A stretch of DNA of 16,933 nucleotides from JAPLLS01 sp041309145 (GTDB lineage Bacteria; Omnitrophota; Gorgyraeia; Gygaellales; Profunditerraquicolaceae), in contig JBFZAG010000060.1 in NCBI GenBank assembly GCA_041309145.1, forward strand, positions 1 through 16,933, written 5' to 3'. Below the pieces are notes generated by a model. That model searched no databases, had not been told where the DNA came from, and was given only the letters and a program-made list of their open reading frames with translations. The position numbers were made by a program, and so were the translations under genes. Within the stretch, counting starts at the first letter, position 1. Each line of letters begins with the position of its first letter. Shown here one piece after another: positions 6,098-13,661 of this stretch.

Positions 6098-9000
6098 ATG
6101 TATTTTAAAACACTGGAGATCGTGGGTTTTAAATCTTTTATGGACAAGACGGTTTTGAACTTCGAGCCGGGCATCACCGCGATTGTCGGCCCCAACGGCT
6201 GCGGAAAATCCAATATTTTTGATTCTATCCGCTGGGTCCTGGGAGAACAGTCGGTTAAATCTTTGCGCGGCTCGCAGATGGAGGACGTGATCTTTAACGG
6301 CACGGACACCAAACAGCCGCTGGGCATGGCTGAAGTCAGCCTTACTTTTGACAACAGCCAGAAGAATTTTCCCGTGGACAACGACGAAGTGATGATCACC
6401 CGTAGAATATTCCGTTCCGGAGAAAGCGAGTATCTGTTAAATAAAGCCCAGGTCCGGCTAAAGGACATTACGGACATGCTTTTAGGCACCGGGATCGGCG
6501 CGGAAAGCTATTCCATCATCGCTCAGGGCAAGATCGATCTTATCCTGAGCTCCCGGCCGGAAGAAAGAAGGCAGGTTTTTGACGAGGCTTCGGGGATCAC
6601 CAAATACAAGTCCCAGAAACGGGAGGCTATCCGCCGCCTGGAAGAAACCGAACAGAACCTTCTCAGGTTAAACGATATCATTACCGAGGTCAAACGCTCT
6701 ATCGGTTATCTGGAGCGGCAAGCCAATAAGGCCCGCAGGTACCAGTCGGCGTTCGCTGACCTCAAGAACAAAGAGATCAACCTTTCCTGCTTAAAAAAGA
6801 CCAAGCTTATCGAAGAAAAGTCAAAGGTGATGATCGAGCTGCATTCTTTGCGGACCCGGGAAGACGACCTTCAGGTCGAGCTGCGCCGGCAGGAATCCGG
6901 GATCAGCCAGCGTAACGAAGAGCTGAGCGCATTGGATGCCAGGATCAACCAGATCAAGGTTGATCTCCAGTCATTGGAAAACCAGATCCAGAGCAATTCG
7001 CAGCACATCAGTTTCAACCAGGAAAGGATCAAGGAATTAGAAGCTACCAAAACTTATCTTCTGTCCCAGATCGCCCAGACTCAGGAGCGGCTGGCCCAGG
7101 ACGAAGAAAAGTTAAATAAGTTCAAAGAGGAATATCTTTTGATCAGGCAGAGTTTCGAGGAAAAATCCCTTTCTTTAAAAAGCAACGAGGAGCAATTGAA
7201 CAGCCTGGTCGCGGCGATCAAGAGTTCCCAGGACAGCATAATTAAAGCCAAAAGGAGCATCCTGGACCTGGCCACCCGGGCCGCCCAGGTAAAAAACGAG
7301 ATCACCGAATTAAACTCTAAGCAGCAGGTATATCTTGCCCGTTCCCGGCGGCTGGAGCTGGAAAAAGCCAAGATCGGCCAGGAGCGTTTTCAGGTTGAGT
7401 CAAATCTGAATTCCCTGAATTCCGATCTTTTGCAGATGGAAAAAGATTATTCAGCGTCGGTCGAAGCGCTTAATTCGGTCAAGTTTGTCTTGGACGAGAA
7501 GACCCAGTTCCTTTCTCAGGCCGAAAGAGAGATCGATGAGATGGAAAAGCGCAAGCTTTCCCTGGAATCGCAGAAAGAGTTCCTGGAAAAGCTGAAAAAT
7601 CAATACGAGGATATCAGCGAATCCATGAACGCGGTGATCTATCTGGATAAGGTCCCGGTTGAAAATATTAACGGCCTGGTAATAAAGGTCAGCCCTGGCG
7701 CCGGCCAGACCGATCCGGCCCAACCGGCAGGGTATAAACTGCAGGGCGAGGCCAAGCCCATCGATCTGGACGCTCAGAAAGTCAAAGAGAAGCTTGTCCT
7801 GGTGGAAGAAAGCCTGGCGGTCTTAAGAGGCAATAAAACTTTGCTGGAAAACGAGATCGCCGGGATCAATGTCCAGATCAGCGGTTTGAACGCTAAAGAG
7901 CAGGACCAGGAAATGGCTTTGGCCAACAAAAGGACCCTTCACCAGACGGTCATCGACCAGTACAACAAAGTCAAACAGGAAGAGGAGATAATCCTTCTGG
8001 AAGTTTCCGATGTGGCTGAAGAGATGTCGGCGCTGGAAGTGAAATTGAAATCTTCCCAGCAGCAGCTGCAAGCTGTGGAAGAGGAAAATAGAGCCGTGGA
8101 AGCCGGAATACACTCCCAACAGGAAAGCATCAGCCTTAATTCTCAGCTCAAAGAAGAGGTCCTGGTGGGGATGGCCCAGGTCAAGACCGAGGTGGAGAAT
8201 TTAAGCCGCCGTCTGGCTTCAGAGGACGCTACGCTCAAAATGCTGGAAGGCGAGGTAAATGCCGGGCGGAACGATGTTCTGGGCCTGGAAAACAAAGTCC
8301 AGGAGACCGGCCACCGCCAGGAAGGCCTGAGGGTGCAGATCGAGGACCTCCAGGACAAAATAGCCGTTACCGCTAAAGACATCGGATCCGGCAATATCGA
8401 GCTGGAGAATACTCAGAAAAAATATCTGGAGTTCAGGGAAAGCATCAGCGGAGTGCTTAAGAGCATCGAGGAAAATAAAGTTGATCTGGAAACATTAAAA
8501 GAAAAGACTTATCAGACTCAGATGCTGGAGAAAGACCTGGAGTTCAAATACCAGAGCCTCAAAGACCGGCTGCTCAGCGCATATAAGATCGACCTGGACA
8601 TCGTGGCTGCTCCGGTTGTTCCCGGGCCGGAATCGAAGGCGGAAACAGCAGCGGCGAACACAGAAGAGATCACGGCAACCCAGGATCCGGCCGCATCCCC
8701 GGAAGCCGGGCAAGTCAACGATGCATCGGCTTCTGCGCAGGTCCCGTCAGCTCCCGCAGCCGAGAGCGCTGCGCTTGAGTTCATCACCGACGAAAACCTG
8801 CTTTCTTCCGAGATCGAGAGATTAAAGGAAAAAGTCGACTCCTACGGCACGGTAAACCTGGTGGCCATCGAAGAATATGACGAGCTGAAGAAACGTTACG
8901 ATTTCCTTAACCAGCAGCAAACGGATCTGGTCACCGCCAAGGATTCCCTGCAGGATGCCATCCGCAAGATCAACCATACCACCAAAAAGATGTTCCTGGA

Positions 9001-9487
9001 GACCTTTGAGAAAGTCCGGGAAGAATTCCGCAACTACTTCAAGACTTTGTTCAACGGAGGAGACGCTCAGGTCTATCTGATCGACGAGAACGATCCTCTG
9101 GAATCGGGCATCGAGATCATCTGCCGTCCCCCGGGCAAGAAATTGCAGAACGTGCTTTTGCTTTCCGGAGGGGAAAAATCGATGTCGGCGATCGCGCTGA
9201 TCTTCGCTATTTTTAAGGTCAAACCCGCGCCTTTCTGCGTTTTAGACGAGATAGACGCGGCTTTGGACGAATCCAATGTCGACCGTTTCGGCAGGGTGCT
9301 TCAGGAATTCGCTTCCACCTCGCAGTTTATCGTGGTCACCCATAACAAGCGCACCATTGCCAACGCCGGGGTGATGTACGGGATCACCATGCAGGAATCC
9401 GGGGTTTCCAAGATAGTTTCGGTGAAATTCTCGCAAGCCAAGCCGGAGGCGCAGAAAGACAAAGAGCCGCAGCCGGTCGCGGCTTAA
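6098..9487 (+). CDS. smc: Chromosome segregation ATPase SMC, with reduced hinge
   Basis: SMC (1129 aa) compacts and segregates chromosomes as a dimer with ScpA/ScpB. The N-terminal ABC half has Walker A GPNGCGKSN (residues 31-39), then the Q-loop region (RWVLGEQSVKSLRG). The C-terminal half has LLSGGEKSMSAIAL (signature serine S1023) and Walker B FCVLDEIDAALDESN (D1050, E1051). The intervening sequence, about 170-500 and 565-835, is charged heptad-like coiled coil. Between the coils only about 60 residues (503-562) separate the arms. The usual globular hinge is about 150-200 residues; here an AVIYLDKVPVENINGLVIKV remnant is followed by a short Gly/Pro/Gln linker. Residues about 836-890 form an Ala/Pro/Glu-rich low-complexity insert before the conserved YGTVNLVAIEEYDEL segment. 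The start has GGAGGG (6088-6093). It is read with the upstream HTH gene and converges on a diguanylate cyclase gene. Confidence 0.95.
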   Translation: MYFKTLEIVGFKSFMDKTVLNFEPGITAIVGPNGCGKSNIFDSIRWVLGEQSVKSLRGSQMEDVIFNGTDTKQPLGMAEVSLTFDNSQKNFPVDNDEVMITRRIFRSGESEYLLNKAQVRLKDITDMLLGTGIGAESYSIIAQGKIDLILSSRPEERRQVFDEASGITKYKSQKREAIRRLEETEQNLLRLNDIITEVKRSIGYLERQANKARRYQSAFADLKNKEINLSCLKKTKLIEEKSKVMIELHSLRTREDDLQVELRRQESGISQRNEELSALDARINQIKVDLQSLENQIQSNSQHISFNQERIKELEATKTYLLSQIAQTQERLAQDEEKLNKFKEEYLLIRQSFEEKSLSLKSNEEQLNSLVAAIKSSQDSIIKAKRSILDLATRAAQVKNEITELNSKQQVYLARSRRLELEKAKIGQERFQVESNLNSLNSDLLQMEKDYSASVEALNSVKFVLDEKTQFLSQAEREIDEMEKRKLSLESQKEFLEKLKNQYEDISESMNAVIYLDKVPVENINGLVIKVSPGAGQTDPAQPAGYKLQGEAKPIDLDAQKVKEKLVLVEESLAVLRGNKTLLENEIAGINVQISGLNAKEQDQEMALANKRTLHQTVIDQYNKVKQEEEIILLEVSDVAEEMSALEVKLKSSQQQLQAVEEENRAVEAGIHSQQESISLNSQLKEEVLVGMAQVKTEVENLSRRLASEDATLKMLEGEVNAGRNDVLGLENKVQETGHRQEGLRVQIEDLQDKIAVTAKDIGSGNIELENTQKKYLEFRESISGVLKSIEENKVDLETLKEKTYQTQMLEKDLEFKYQSLKDRLLSAYKIDLDIVAAPVVPGPESKAETAAANTEEITATQDPAASPEAGQVNDASASAQVPSAPAAESAALEFITDENLLSSEIERLKEKVDSYGTVNLVAIEEYDELKKRYDFLNQQQTDLVTAKDSLQDAIRKINHTTKKMFLETFEKVREEFRNYFKTLFNGGDAQVYLIDENDPLESGIEIICRPPGKKLQNVLLLSGGEKSMSAIALIFAIFKVKPAPFCVLDEIDAALDESNVDRFGRVLQEFASTSQFIVVTHNKRTIANAGVMYGITMQESGVSKIVSVKFSQAKPEAQKDKEPQPVAA

Positions 9488-9492
9488 TTAAA

Positions 9493-9513
9493 GTCACAGG
9501 TCACAAGGTCACA
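9493..9513 (+). repeat. Three near-tandem GTCACA units
   Basis: GTCACA occurs at 9493-9498, 9500-9505 and 9508-9513, just after the smc stop, in the pattern GTCACAG GTCACAAG GTCACA. The array is short and could be chance or the edge of the palindromic element that follows. No function is assigned. Confidence 0.5.
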
Positions 9514-9556
9514 CGTAAATAGATTAGTTAGTGCCGGAGGAAAACAGGCGCAAGTG

Positions 9557-9626
9557 AAATAAAGGGGACAGGTCCATTTATTGCTCTTGAGGCAGTTTAA
9601 AATAAATGGACCTGTCCCCTTTATTT
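9557..9626. repeat. Perfect 26-bp inverted repeat, REP/MITE-like, between convergent genes
   Basis: The left arm 9557-9582 and the right arm 9601-9626 are exact reverse complements over 26 bp, separated by an 18-nt loop. Each arm centres on GGGGACAGGTCC, itself a partial palindrome (GGAC-AG-GTCC), flanked by A/T. The right arm runs to the first base of the cyclase stop codon (9626-9628). Such GGGGACAGGTCC palindromes resemble REP sequences mobilised by REP-associated tyrosine transposases, but no transposase is in the window. As RNA it would form a 26-bp hairpin on either strand and could serve as a bidirectional 3' end signal for smc and the cyclase. It lacks the GC stem plus U-run of a classical intrinsic terminator. 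Confidence 0.85.
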
Positions 9627-10789
9627 TACCCGCAGGTGTTGTTCTTGCCTTTTTGTTTGGCTTCGTAGAGAGCGCGGTCGGAATGCGAGATCAGCTCGGA
9701 GGTGGTAGAGCCGTTTTCCGGGAATGCCGCCAGGCCGAGGCTGGCGGTGATGCTTTTATTTGGCTGGACTTTTTCTTTGATGAAAGGATGCTTGGCGATA
9801 TTCTCGCGCATCCGCTCGGCGATCAACCAGGCCTCTTTTTTATCGGTATAAGGCAGGATGATCGCGAATTCCTCGCCTCCGTAACGGCAGACATAATCCA
9901 TTTTTCGGGACTGGTTTTTGATCAAAGCCGCGATATCTTTGAGGATCATATCCCCGCTCTGGTGGCCGAGAGTGTCATTGTAGATCTTAAAATCGTCAAG
10001 GTCGAGCATGATCAGGCTTAAGGGAGTTCCCGTAGCTTTCGATTTTTCTAATTCCATTACCAGAAGATACTGGAAGTAGCCGTGGTTCCAGAGCATGGTC
10101 AGGGAATCCTGATGGGCGGTGATCAGGGTCTTTTCGTAAAGCTGGGAATTTTCTATGGCCAGCCCGGCCTGGTTGGCGAGCATGATCAGCATCCTGAGAT
10201 CGTCTTTGGTGATAGGCTTTTTGGTGATGAAATTATCGGCCAGGATTATACCGTTGACTTTATCTTTGGCTTTTAAAGGCACGATCACCAGCTCCTCGGG
10301 TTTTAAGAACTGGATGATCTGGTCCGAGCTGTAATTCTGGATGGTCTCCCGGGTCAGGTGAAGGGGCATTCCTTCCAAAATGCACAGCGACAGCAGGCTG
10401 TTTTTCTGTTCCAGGATAGGGATCTTGATGTGCTGGATCTGCTGGTTGAAAGCCGATTCCCGGACCTTGCCGGAAACTTTATAGGCGTTGATCAGGTCTT
10501 CCATATCCATTTTTTCCTGCTCAACGTATTTCCAGACCCGGTTGGCTTCTTCCCCGCTTTCCGGCCCGATGGCGTTCTTGCCTTCGATCAGGTTGTCTTT
10601 TTCATTGACCAGGAACAGAACGGCCCGGTTAAAACCCAGCCCGATGTGAGCGGTAACTCCGGTGAGGATGATGTAGAGGATCTCGTCAAGCTTCAAAGTG
10701 GTGCGCATGGCGTTGGAGATCTCGTAAAGAATGGCCAGTTCCGATTTAGTGCGCTCCAGCTCGAACTTGATCTTAGTCAAATCTTCCAT
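9626..10789 (-). CDS. Diguanylate cyclase with N-terminal GAF domain
   Basis: A 387-residue cytoplasmic enzyme predicted to make c-di-GMP from two GTP. Residues about 1-20 look like a short helix, about 25-205 a GAF-type sensor (ending NGIILADNF and LANQAGLAIENSQLYEKT), and about 215-385 a GGDEF domain. The active-site loop is GGEEF (304-308), preceded by DLDDFKIYNDTLGHQSGD. The RxxD inhibitory site (RKMD, 295-298) lies exactly five residues before GGEEF, so product inhibition is expected. There is no membrane segment; the GAF ligand is unknown. The gene is transcribed toward smc, diverges from recA, and has no ribosome site before ATG 10789, in line with the leaderless promoter annotated separately. 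The PilZ protein encoded in this window is a possible receiver of its signal. Confidence 0.93.
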   Translation of the reverse strand: MEDLTKIKFELERTKSELAILYEISNAMRTTLKLDEILYIILTGVTAHIGLGFNRAVLFLVNEKDNLIEGKNAIGPESGEEANRVWKYVEQEKMDMEDLINAYKVSGKVRESAFNQQIQHIKIPILEQKNSLLSLCILEGMPLHLTRETIQNYSSDQIIQFLKPEELVIVPLKAKDKVNGIILADNFITKKPITKDDLRMLIMLANQAGLAIENSQLYEKTLITAHQDSLTMLWNHGYFQYLLVMELEKSKATGTPLSLIMLDLDDFKIYNDTLGHQSGDMILKDIAALIKNQSRKMDYVCRYGGEEFAIILPYTDKKEAWLIAERMRENIAKHPFIKEKVQPNKSITASLGLAAFPENGSTTSELISHSDRALYEAKQKGKNNTCG

Positions 10790-10796
10790 AACTTAA

Positions 10797-10825
10797 AATT
10801 TAACACATTTAAAGCTTTCTGTCAA
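10797..10825 (-). promoter_or_regulatory. Promoter of the diguanylate cyclase gene, predicted leaderless
   Basis: On the minus strand TTGACA (10825-10820) is exact consensus, followed after 17 nt by TAAATT (10802-10797), four of six for the -10. Only 7 nt lie between the -10 and the ATG (10789-10787), so transcription would start at or within 1-2 nt of the start codon. This fits the lack of a Shine-Dalgarno sequence before this gene. Confidence 0.55.
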
Positions 10826-10943
10826 CCAATGGCTTAGCGGATAAGATTCTTTGTTAGATTTTGCGATTTCCTGCGTCTATTGTAAGTAGAGCGGCAAGAT
10901 CCTGAACCGGATAGTCCGCTTCGGAAAGGAGGCCAATAATTGT

Positions 10944-10972
10944 TTGACAGCCAGAGGGTTGGGGGTTATAAT
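10944..10972 (+). promoter_or_regulatory. Perfect-consensus sigma70 promoter of recA
   Basis: TTGACA (10944-10949) and TATAAT (10967-10972) are exact and separated by 17 nt. Transcription should start near 10979-10981, leaving a leader of nearly 40 nt with GGAGG (11008-11012) ahead of ATG 11018. I see no LexA-type operator (neither CTG-N10-CAG nor GAAC-N4-GTTC) over it, so SOS control is not evident. Confidence 0.85.
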
Positions 10973-11017
10973 AATTCTCTAAATTTGTGGACAAATCAGG
11001 TTAAAACGGAGGTTCCA

Positions 11018-12079
11018 ATGGTTAAGGAAACAAAGCATATACAGAAAAACGAGGCCGGCCAGGCTCATGAAGAAAAAAAGGACACTAAAGACAGTTCAGA
11101 GCGGCTTAAAGCGCTGGAGCTGGCTTTGTCCCATATCGAAAAACAGTTCGGCAAAGGCTCGATCATGAAACTGGGCAGCAAGGTCAAAGCCGATGTGGAC
11201 GCTATTCCTACCGGAGCGCTGACTTTGGATTTTGCCCTAGGTGTCGGCGGGTTGCCCAGGGGAAGGGTGGTGGAGATATTCGGCCCGGAAGCTTCCGGAA
11301 AGACCACGCTCACCTTGACCACGATCCGGGAGATCCAGAACAAAGGCGGGGTTGCCGCTTTTATCGACGCCGAGCACGCTTTTGATTCTACCTACGCCAA
11401 GAAGATCGGGGTCAATCTGGACGACCTTTTGATCTCCCAGCCGGATACAGGCGAGCAGGCGCTGGAGATCTGCGAGACCCTGGTGCGTTCCAACGCCGTG
11501 GATATGATCGTGATCGACTCGGTGGCGGCGCTGACTCCCCGCGCGGAGATCGAGGGTGAAATGGGAGATTCCCATGTCGGCTTGCAGGCCCGCCTGATGT
11601 CCCAGGCTCTGAGAAAACTTACCGCGGCGATCAGCAAGTCCAGGTCCTGCGTGATCTTTATCAACCAGCTGCGCGAAAAGATCGGGGTGATGTACGGCAA
11701 TCCCGAGACCACTCCCGGCGGAAGAGCTTTAAAATTCTACTGCTCGGTGCGTTTGGACGTGCGCCGGATCGCGGCGATCAAAGTGGCGGACGCGGTTATC
11801 GGAGGCCACGTCAGGGTCCGGGTGGTCAAGAATAAAGTAGCCCCGCCGTTCAAAGAGGCGGAATTCGATATTCTCCACGACGAAGGCATCAGCAAAACCG
11901 GCAGCGTGATCGACGCCGGGGTAAATACCGAGGTCCTGCAGAAATCCGGGACCTGGATCTCTTTCGGGGCGGAAAAACTCGGCCAGGGCCGGGATGCGGC
12001 CATCAAATTCCTCAAGGAGAATCCCAAGGTCCAGGACGCGATAGATAAAGAAGTGCGCAAGAAGATCAGCACGGGGTGA
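11018..12079 (+). CDS. recA: Recombinase RecA
   Basis: RecA (353 aa from this start) forms filaments on single-stranded DNA, exchanges strands in recombinational repair and stimulates LexA self-cleavage where LexA exists. Walker A is GPEASGKTT (from residue 89), Walker B lies in MIVIDSVAAL, and loop L2 plus the signature ALKFYCSVRLDVRR are intact. Compared with the usual protein, the core (ALELALSHIEKQFGKGSIMKLG) is preceded by about 30 mainly Lys/Glu-rich residues. The C-terminus stops at VRKKISTG, without the long acidic tail of E. coli RecA. I chose ATG 11018 because it follows CGGAGG and lies downstream of a perfect promoter; an in-frame TTG at 10940 lies upstream of the -35. htrA follows after 31 bp and recX comes next, probably one transcript. 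Confidence 0.96.
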   Translation: MVKETKHIQKNEAGQAHEEKKDTKDSSERLKALELALSHIEKQFGKGSIMKLGSKVKADVDAIPTGALTLDFALGVGGLPRGRVVEIFGPEASGKTTLTLTTIREIQNKGGVAAFIDAEHAFDSTYAKKIGVNLDDLLISQPDTGEQALEICETLVRSNAVDMIVIDSVAALTPRAEIEGEMGDSHVGLQARLMSQALRKLTAAISKSRSCVIFINQLREKIGVMYGNPETTPGGRALKFYCSVRLDVRRIAAIKVADAVIGGHVRVRVVKNKVAPPFKEAEFDILHDEGISKTGSVIDAGVNTEVLQKSGTWISFGAEKLGQGRDAAIKFLKENPKVQDAIDKEVRKKISTG

Positions 12080-12110
12080 TAAAACCAGGCCAACTTTTAG
12101 GAGGGGGAAT

Positions 12111-13661
12111 ATGAAAGCAAAAAAAGTATTCTGGGGAATAACTTTGTTATTCTTAGGTTTAGCTGCGGGGCTATTGTCAGCGGTCCAGTTCAATTCCATT
12201 TCTTTGGCGCAGGGCCAGCAGCTGCCGGGTAAATCTGAAAATGTTTCCGGGACTCTTGAAAGATACCGGATGGAAGATTCGGTGATCAACGTGGCCGGGA
12301 CTACCGGAAAAGCGGTGGTCTCGCTGACCGTCGAGCACGTGACCAAGATCGGCGGCCGGCCGGGAGCGCGCAGGTTTTACTTCAACCATCCCAACAGCGA
12401 CCAGCCGTCTTTAGGCGAGAATGATCCTTTCAGCCGGTTTTTCGACGATTTCTTCGGCGAATTGCCGGAGCGGGAATATAAGCAGGTCGGGGTAGGTTCC
12501 GGGGTGATCATCGACCCTCAAGGTTATATTCTGACCAACCAGCATGTAGTCGACGGGGCGGATAAAGTGTCCGTGGTCTTGCCGGACGGTAGAGAGTTTA
12601 AAGGAGAAGTCAAAGGCCAGGACCCGCGTTCCGACCTGGCGATCGTCAAGATCAACGCCAAGGACCTGCCGGTAGCTGTGTTAGGAGATTCCGATAATTT
12701 AAAGATCGGGCAATGGGTGGTGGCTATCGGTAATCCTTTCGGGATGGCCATGCAAAACCCCGAGCCCACGGTCACCACCGGGGTGATCAGCGCGCTGCAT
12801 CGCACCCTGGGAAAGAATTTGGGAAGAGGCCGGGATTACAGCGATCTGATCCAGACCGACGCCGCGATCAATCCCGGGAATTCCGGAGGCCCTCTGGTCA
12901 ACCTTAAAGGGGAAGTGGTCGGGATCAACGTGGCGATATTCTCCACCAGCGGCGGCTATCAGGGGGTGGGGTTTGCCGTGCCCAGCAACATCGCTAAAAG
13001 GATAGTCTCGCGGCTGATCGAGGGCAAGAAGATCGAATACGGCTGGATGGGAGTCACGGTCCAGGACCTGACCGAAGATCTGACCGGATATTTCGGTCTG
13101 AGCGATAAAAGCGGCGTTCTGGTGGCCGGAGCGCTTAAGGACGGGCCGGCGCAGAAAGCCGGGATCAAAAAAGGCGATATTATCAGGAAGTTCGATACTA
13201 CGGTCATCAATACCGTCAAGGACCTTTTATCCGTGGTCAATAAAACCGAGGTCGGCCGTAAAGTGAAAGTCGCGCTATTAAGGGACAAAAAAGAAATGGT
13301 GATCGAGGTTTTGATCACTGCCCGGCCGCCGGACAATGAACTTCAAGTCCTGAGAGAAGGCCAGGAGGAAGGGGAGCAGGCCGGAGTGTGGAGAGGTCTG
13401 GAAATCGCGGATCTGGATTCCCGCGAGGCTCGGAAGTTCAAGATCCGGGAAACCGAAGGGGTCGTGGTAGTGAATGTGTCAGCCGATAGCCCGGCTTATT
13501 CTGCCGGAGTGATCCCCGGAGATGTGATCCTGGAATTGAACCGCCAAAAGGTCAAAGACGCAGCTCAGTTCCAGAAGATCACCGGCAGCATTAAAGGCGA
13601 CTGCCTTGTGGCTACCGCGAGGGGATTTCTGGTGATCAAAGAAGCCAGTGAAAAACGATAA
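12111..13661 (+). CDS. htrA: HtrA/Do-family serine protease with two PDZ domains
   Basis: A 516-residue envelope quality-control protease/chaperone. The N-terminus has a KAKK charged stretch and a hydrophobic segment (about 7-26), so it is a signal peptide or an uncleaved anchor. The trypsin-like domain carries a complete catalytic triad: H145 (LTNQHVVDG), D175 (RSDLAIVKI) and S258 (GNSGGPLVN). PDZ1 begins near residue 311 (GWMGVTVQDL) and PDZ2 near 427 (WRGLEIADLD), the DegP/DegQ architecture. It acts on misfolded proteins in the periplasm. A strong AGGAGGGGG site precedes the ATG, and the 3' end overlaps recX by 14 bp. It is unusual to find it between recA and recX; the cluster otherwise concerns DNA repair and translation. 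I see no promoter of its own. Confidence 0.94.
   Translation: MKAKKVFWGITLLFLGLAAGLLSAVQFNSISLAQGQQLPGKSENVSGTLERYRMEDSVINVAGTTGKAVVSLTVEHVTKIGGRPGARRFYFNHPNSDQPSLGENDPFSRFFDDFFGELPEREYKQVGVGSGVIIDPQGYILTNQHVVDGADKVSVVLPDGREFKGEVKGQDPRSDLAIVKINAKDLPVAVLGDSDNLKIGQWVVAIGNPFGMAMQNPEPTVTTGVISALHRTLGKNLGRGRDYSDLIQTDAAINPGNSGGPLVNLKGEVVGINVAIFSTSGGYQGVGFAVPSNIAKRIVSRLIEGKKIEYGWMGVTVQDLTEDLTGYFGLSDKSGVLVAGALKDGPAQKAGIKKGDIIRKFDTTVINTVKDLLSVVNKTEVGRKVKVALLRDKKEMVIEVLITARPPDNELQVLREGQEEGEQAGVWRGLEIADLDSREARKFKIRETEGVVVVNVSADSPAYSAGVIPGDVILELNRQKVKDAAQFQKITGSIKGDCLVATARGFLVIKEASEKR

Noticed and set aside
9581..10837. Plus-strand open frames opposite the diguanylate cyclase gene (9581-10021, 10082-10276, 10358-10837)
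   Set aside because: They are antisense to a well-supported GAF-GGDEF protein, have no recognisable motifs or ribosome sites, and their composition mirrors the opposite codons.
10853..10940. Small structured RNA or riboswitch upstream of recA (SRP RNA and c-di-GMP riboswitch considered)
   Set aside because: Only short stems (4 bp) are seen, conserved loop motifs of either class are absent, and the segment lies upstream of the recA promoter.
10900..11017. LexA/SOS box near recA
   Set aside because: Neither the proteobacterial nor the Gram-positive operator pattern is present; GAACC at 10904 has no matching half-site.
11729..12346. Long minus-strand open frames across recA/htrA, and a similar one inside alaS (15557-16219)
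   Set aside because: They lie wholly opposite conserved genes and show no family features; GC-rich coding DNA often leaves such open antisense frames.
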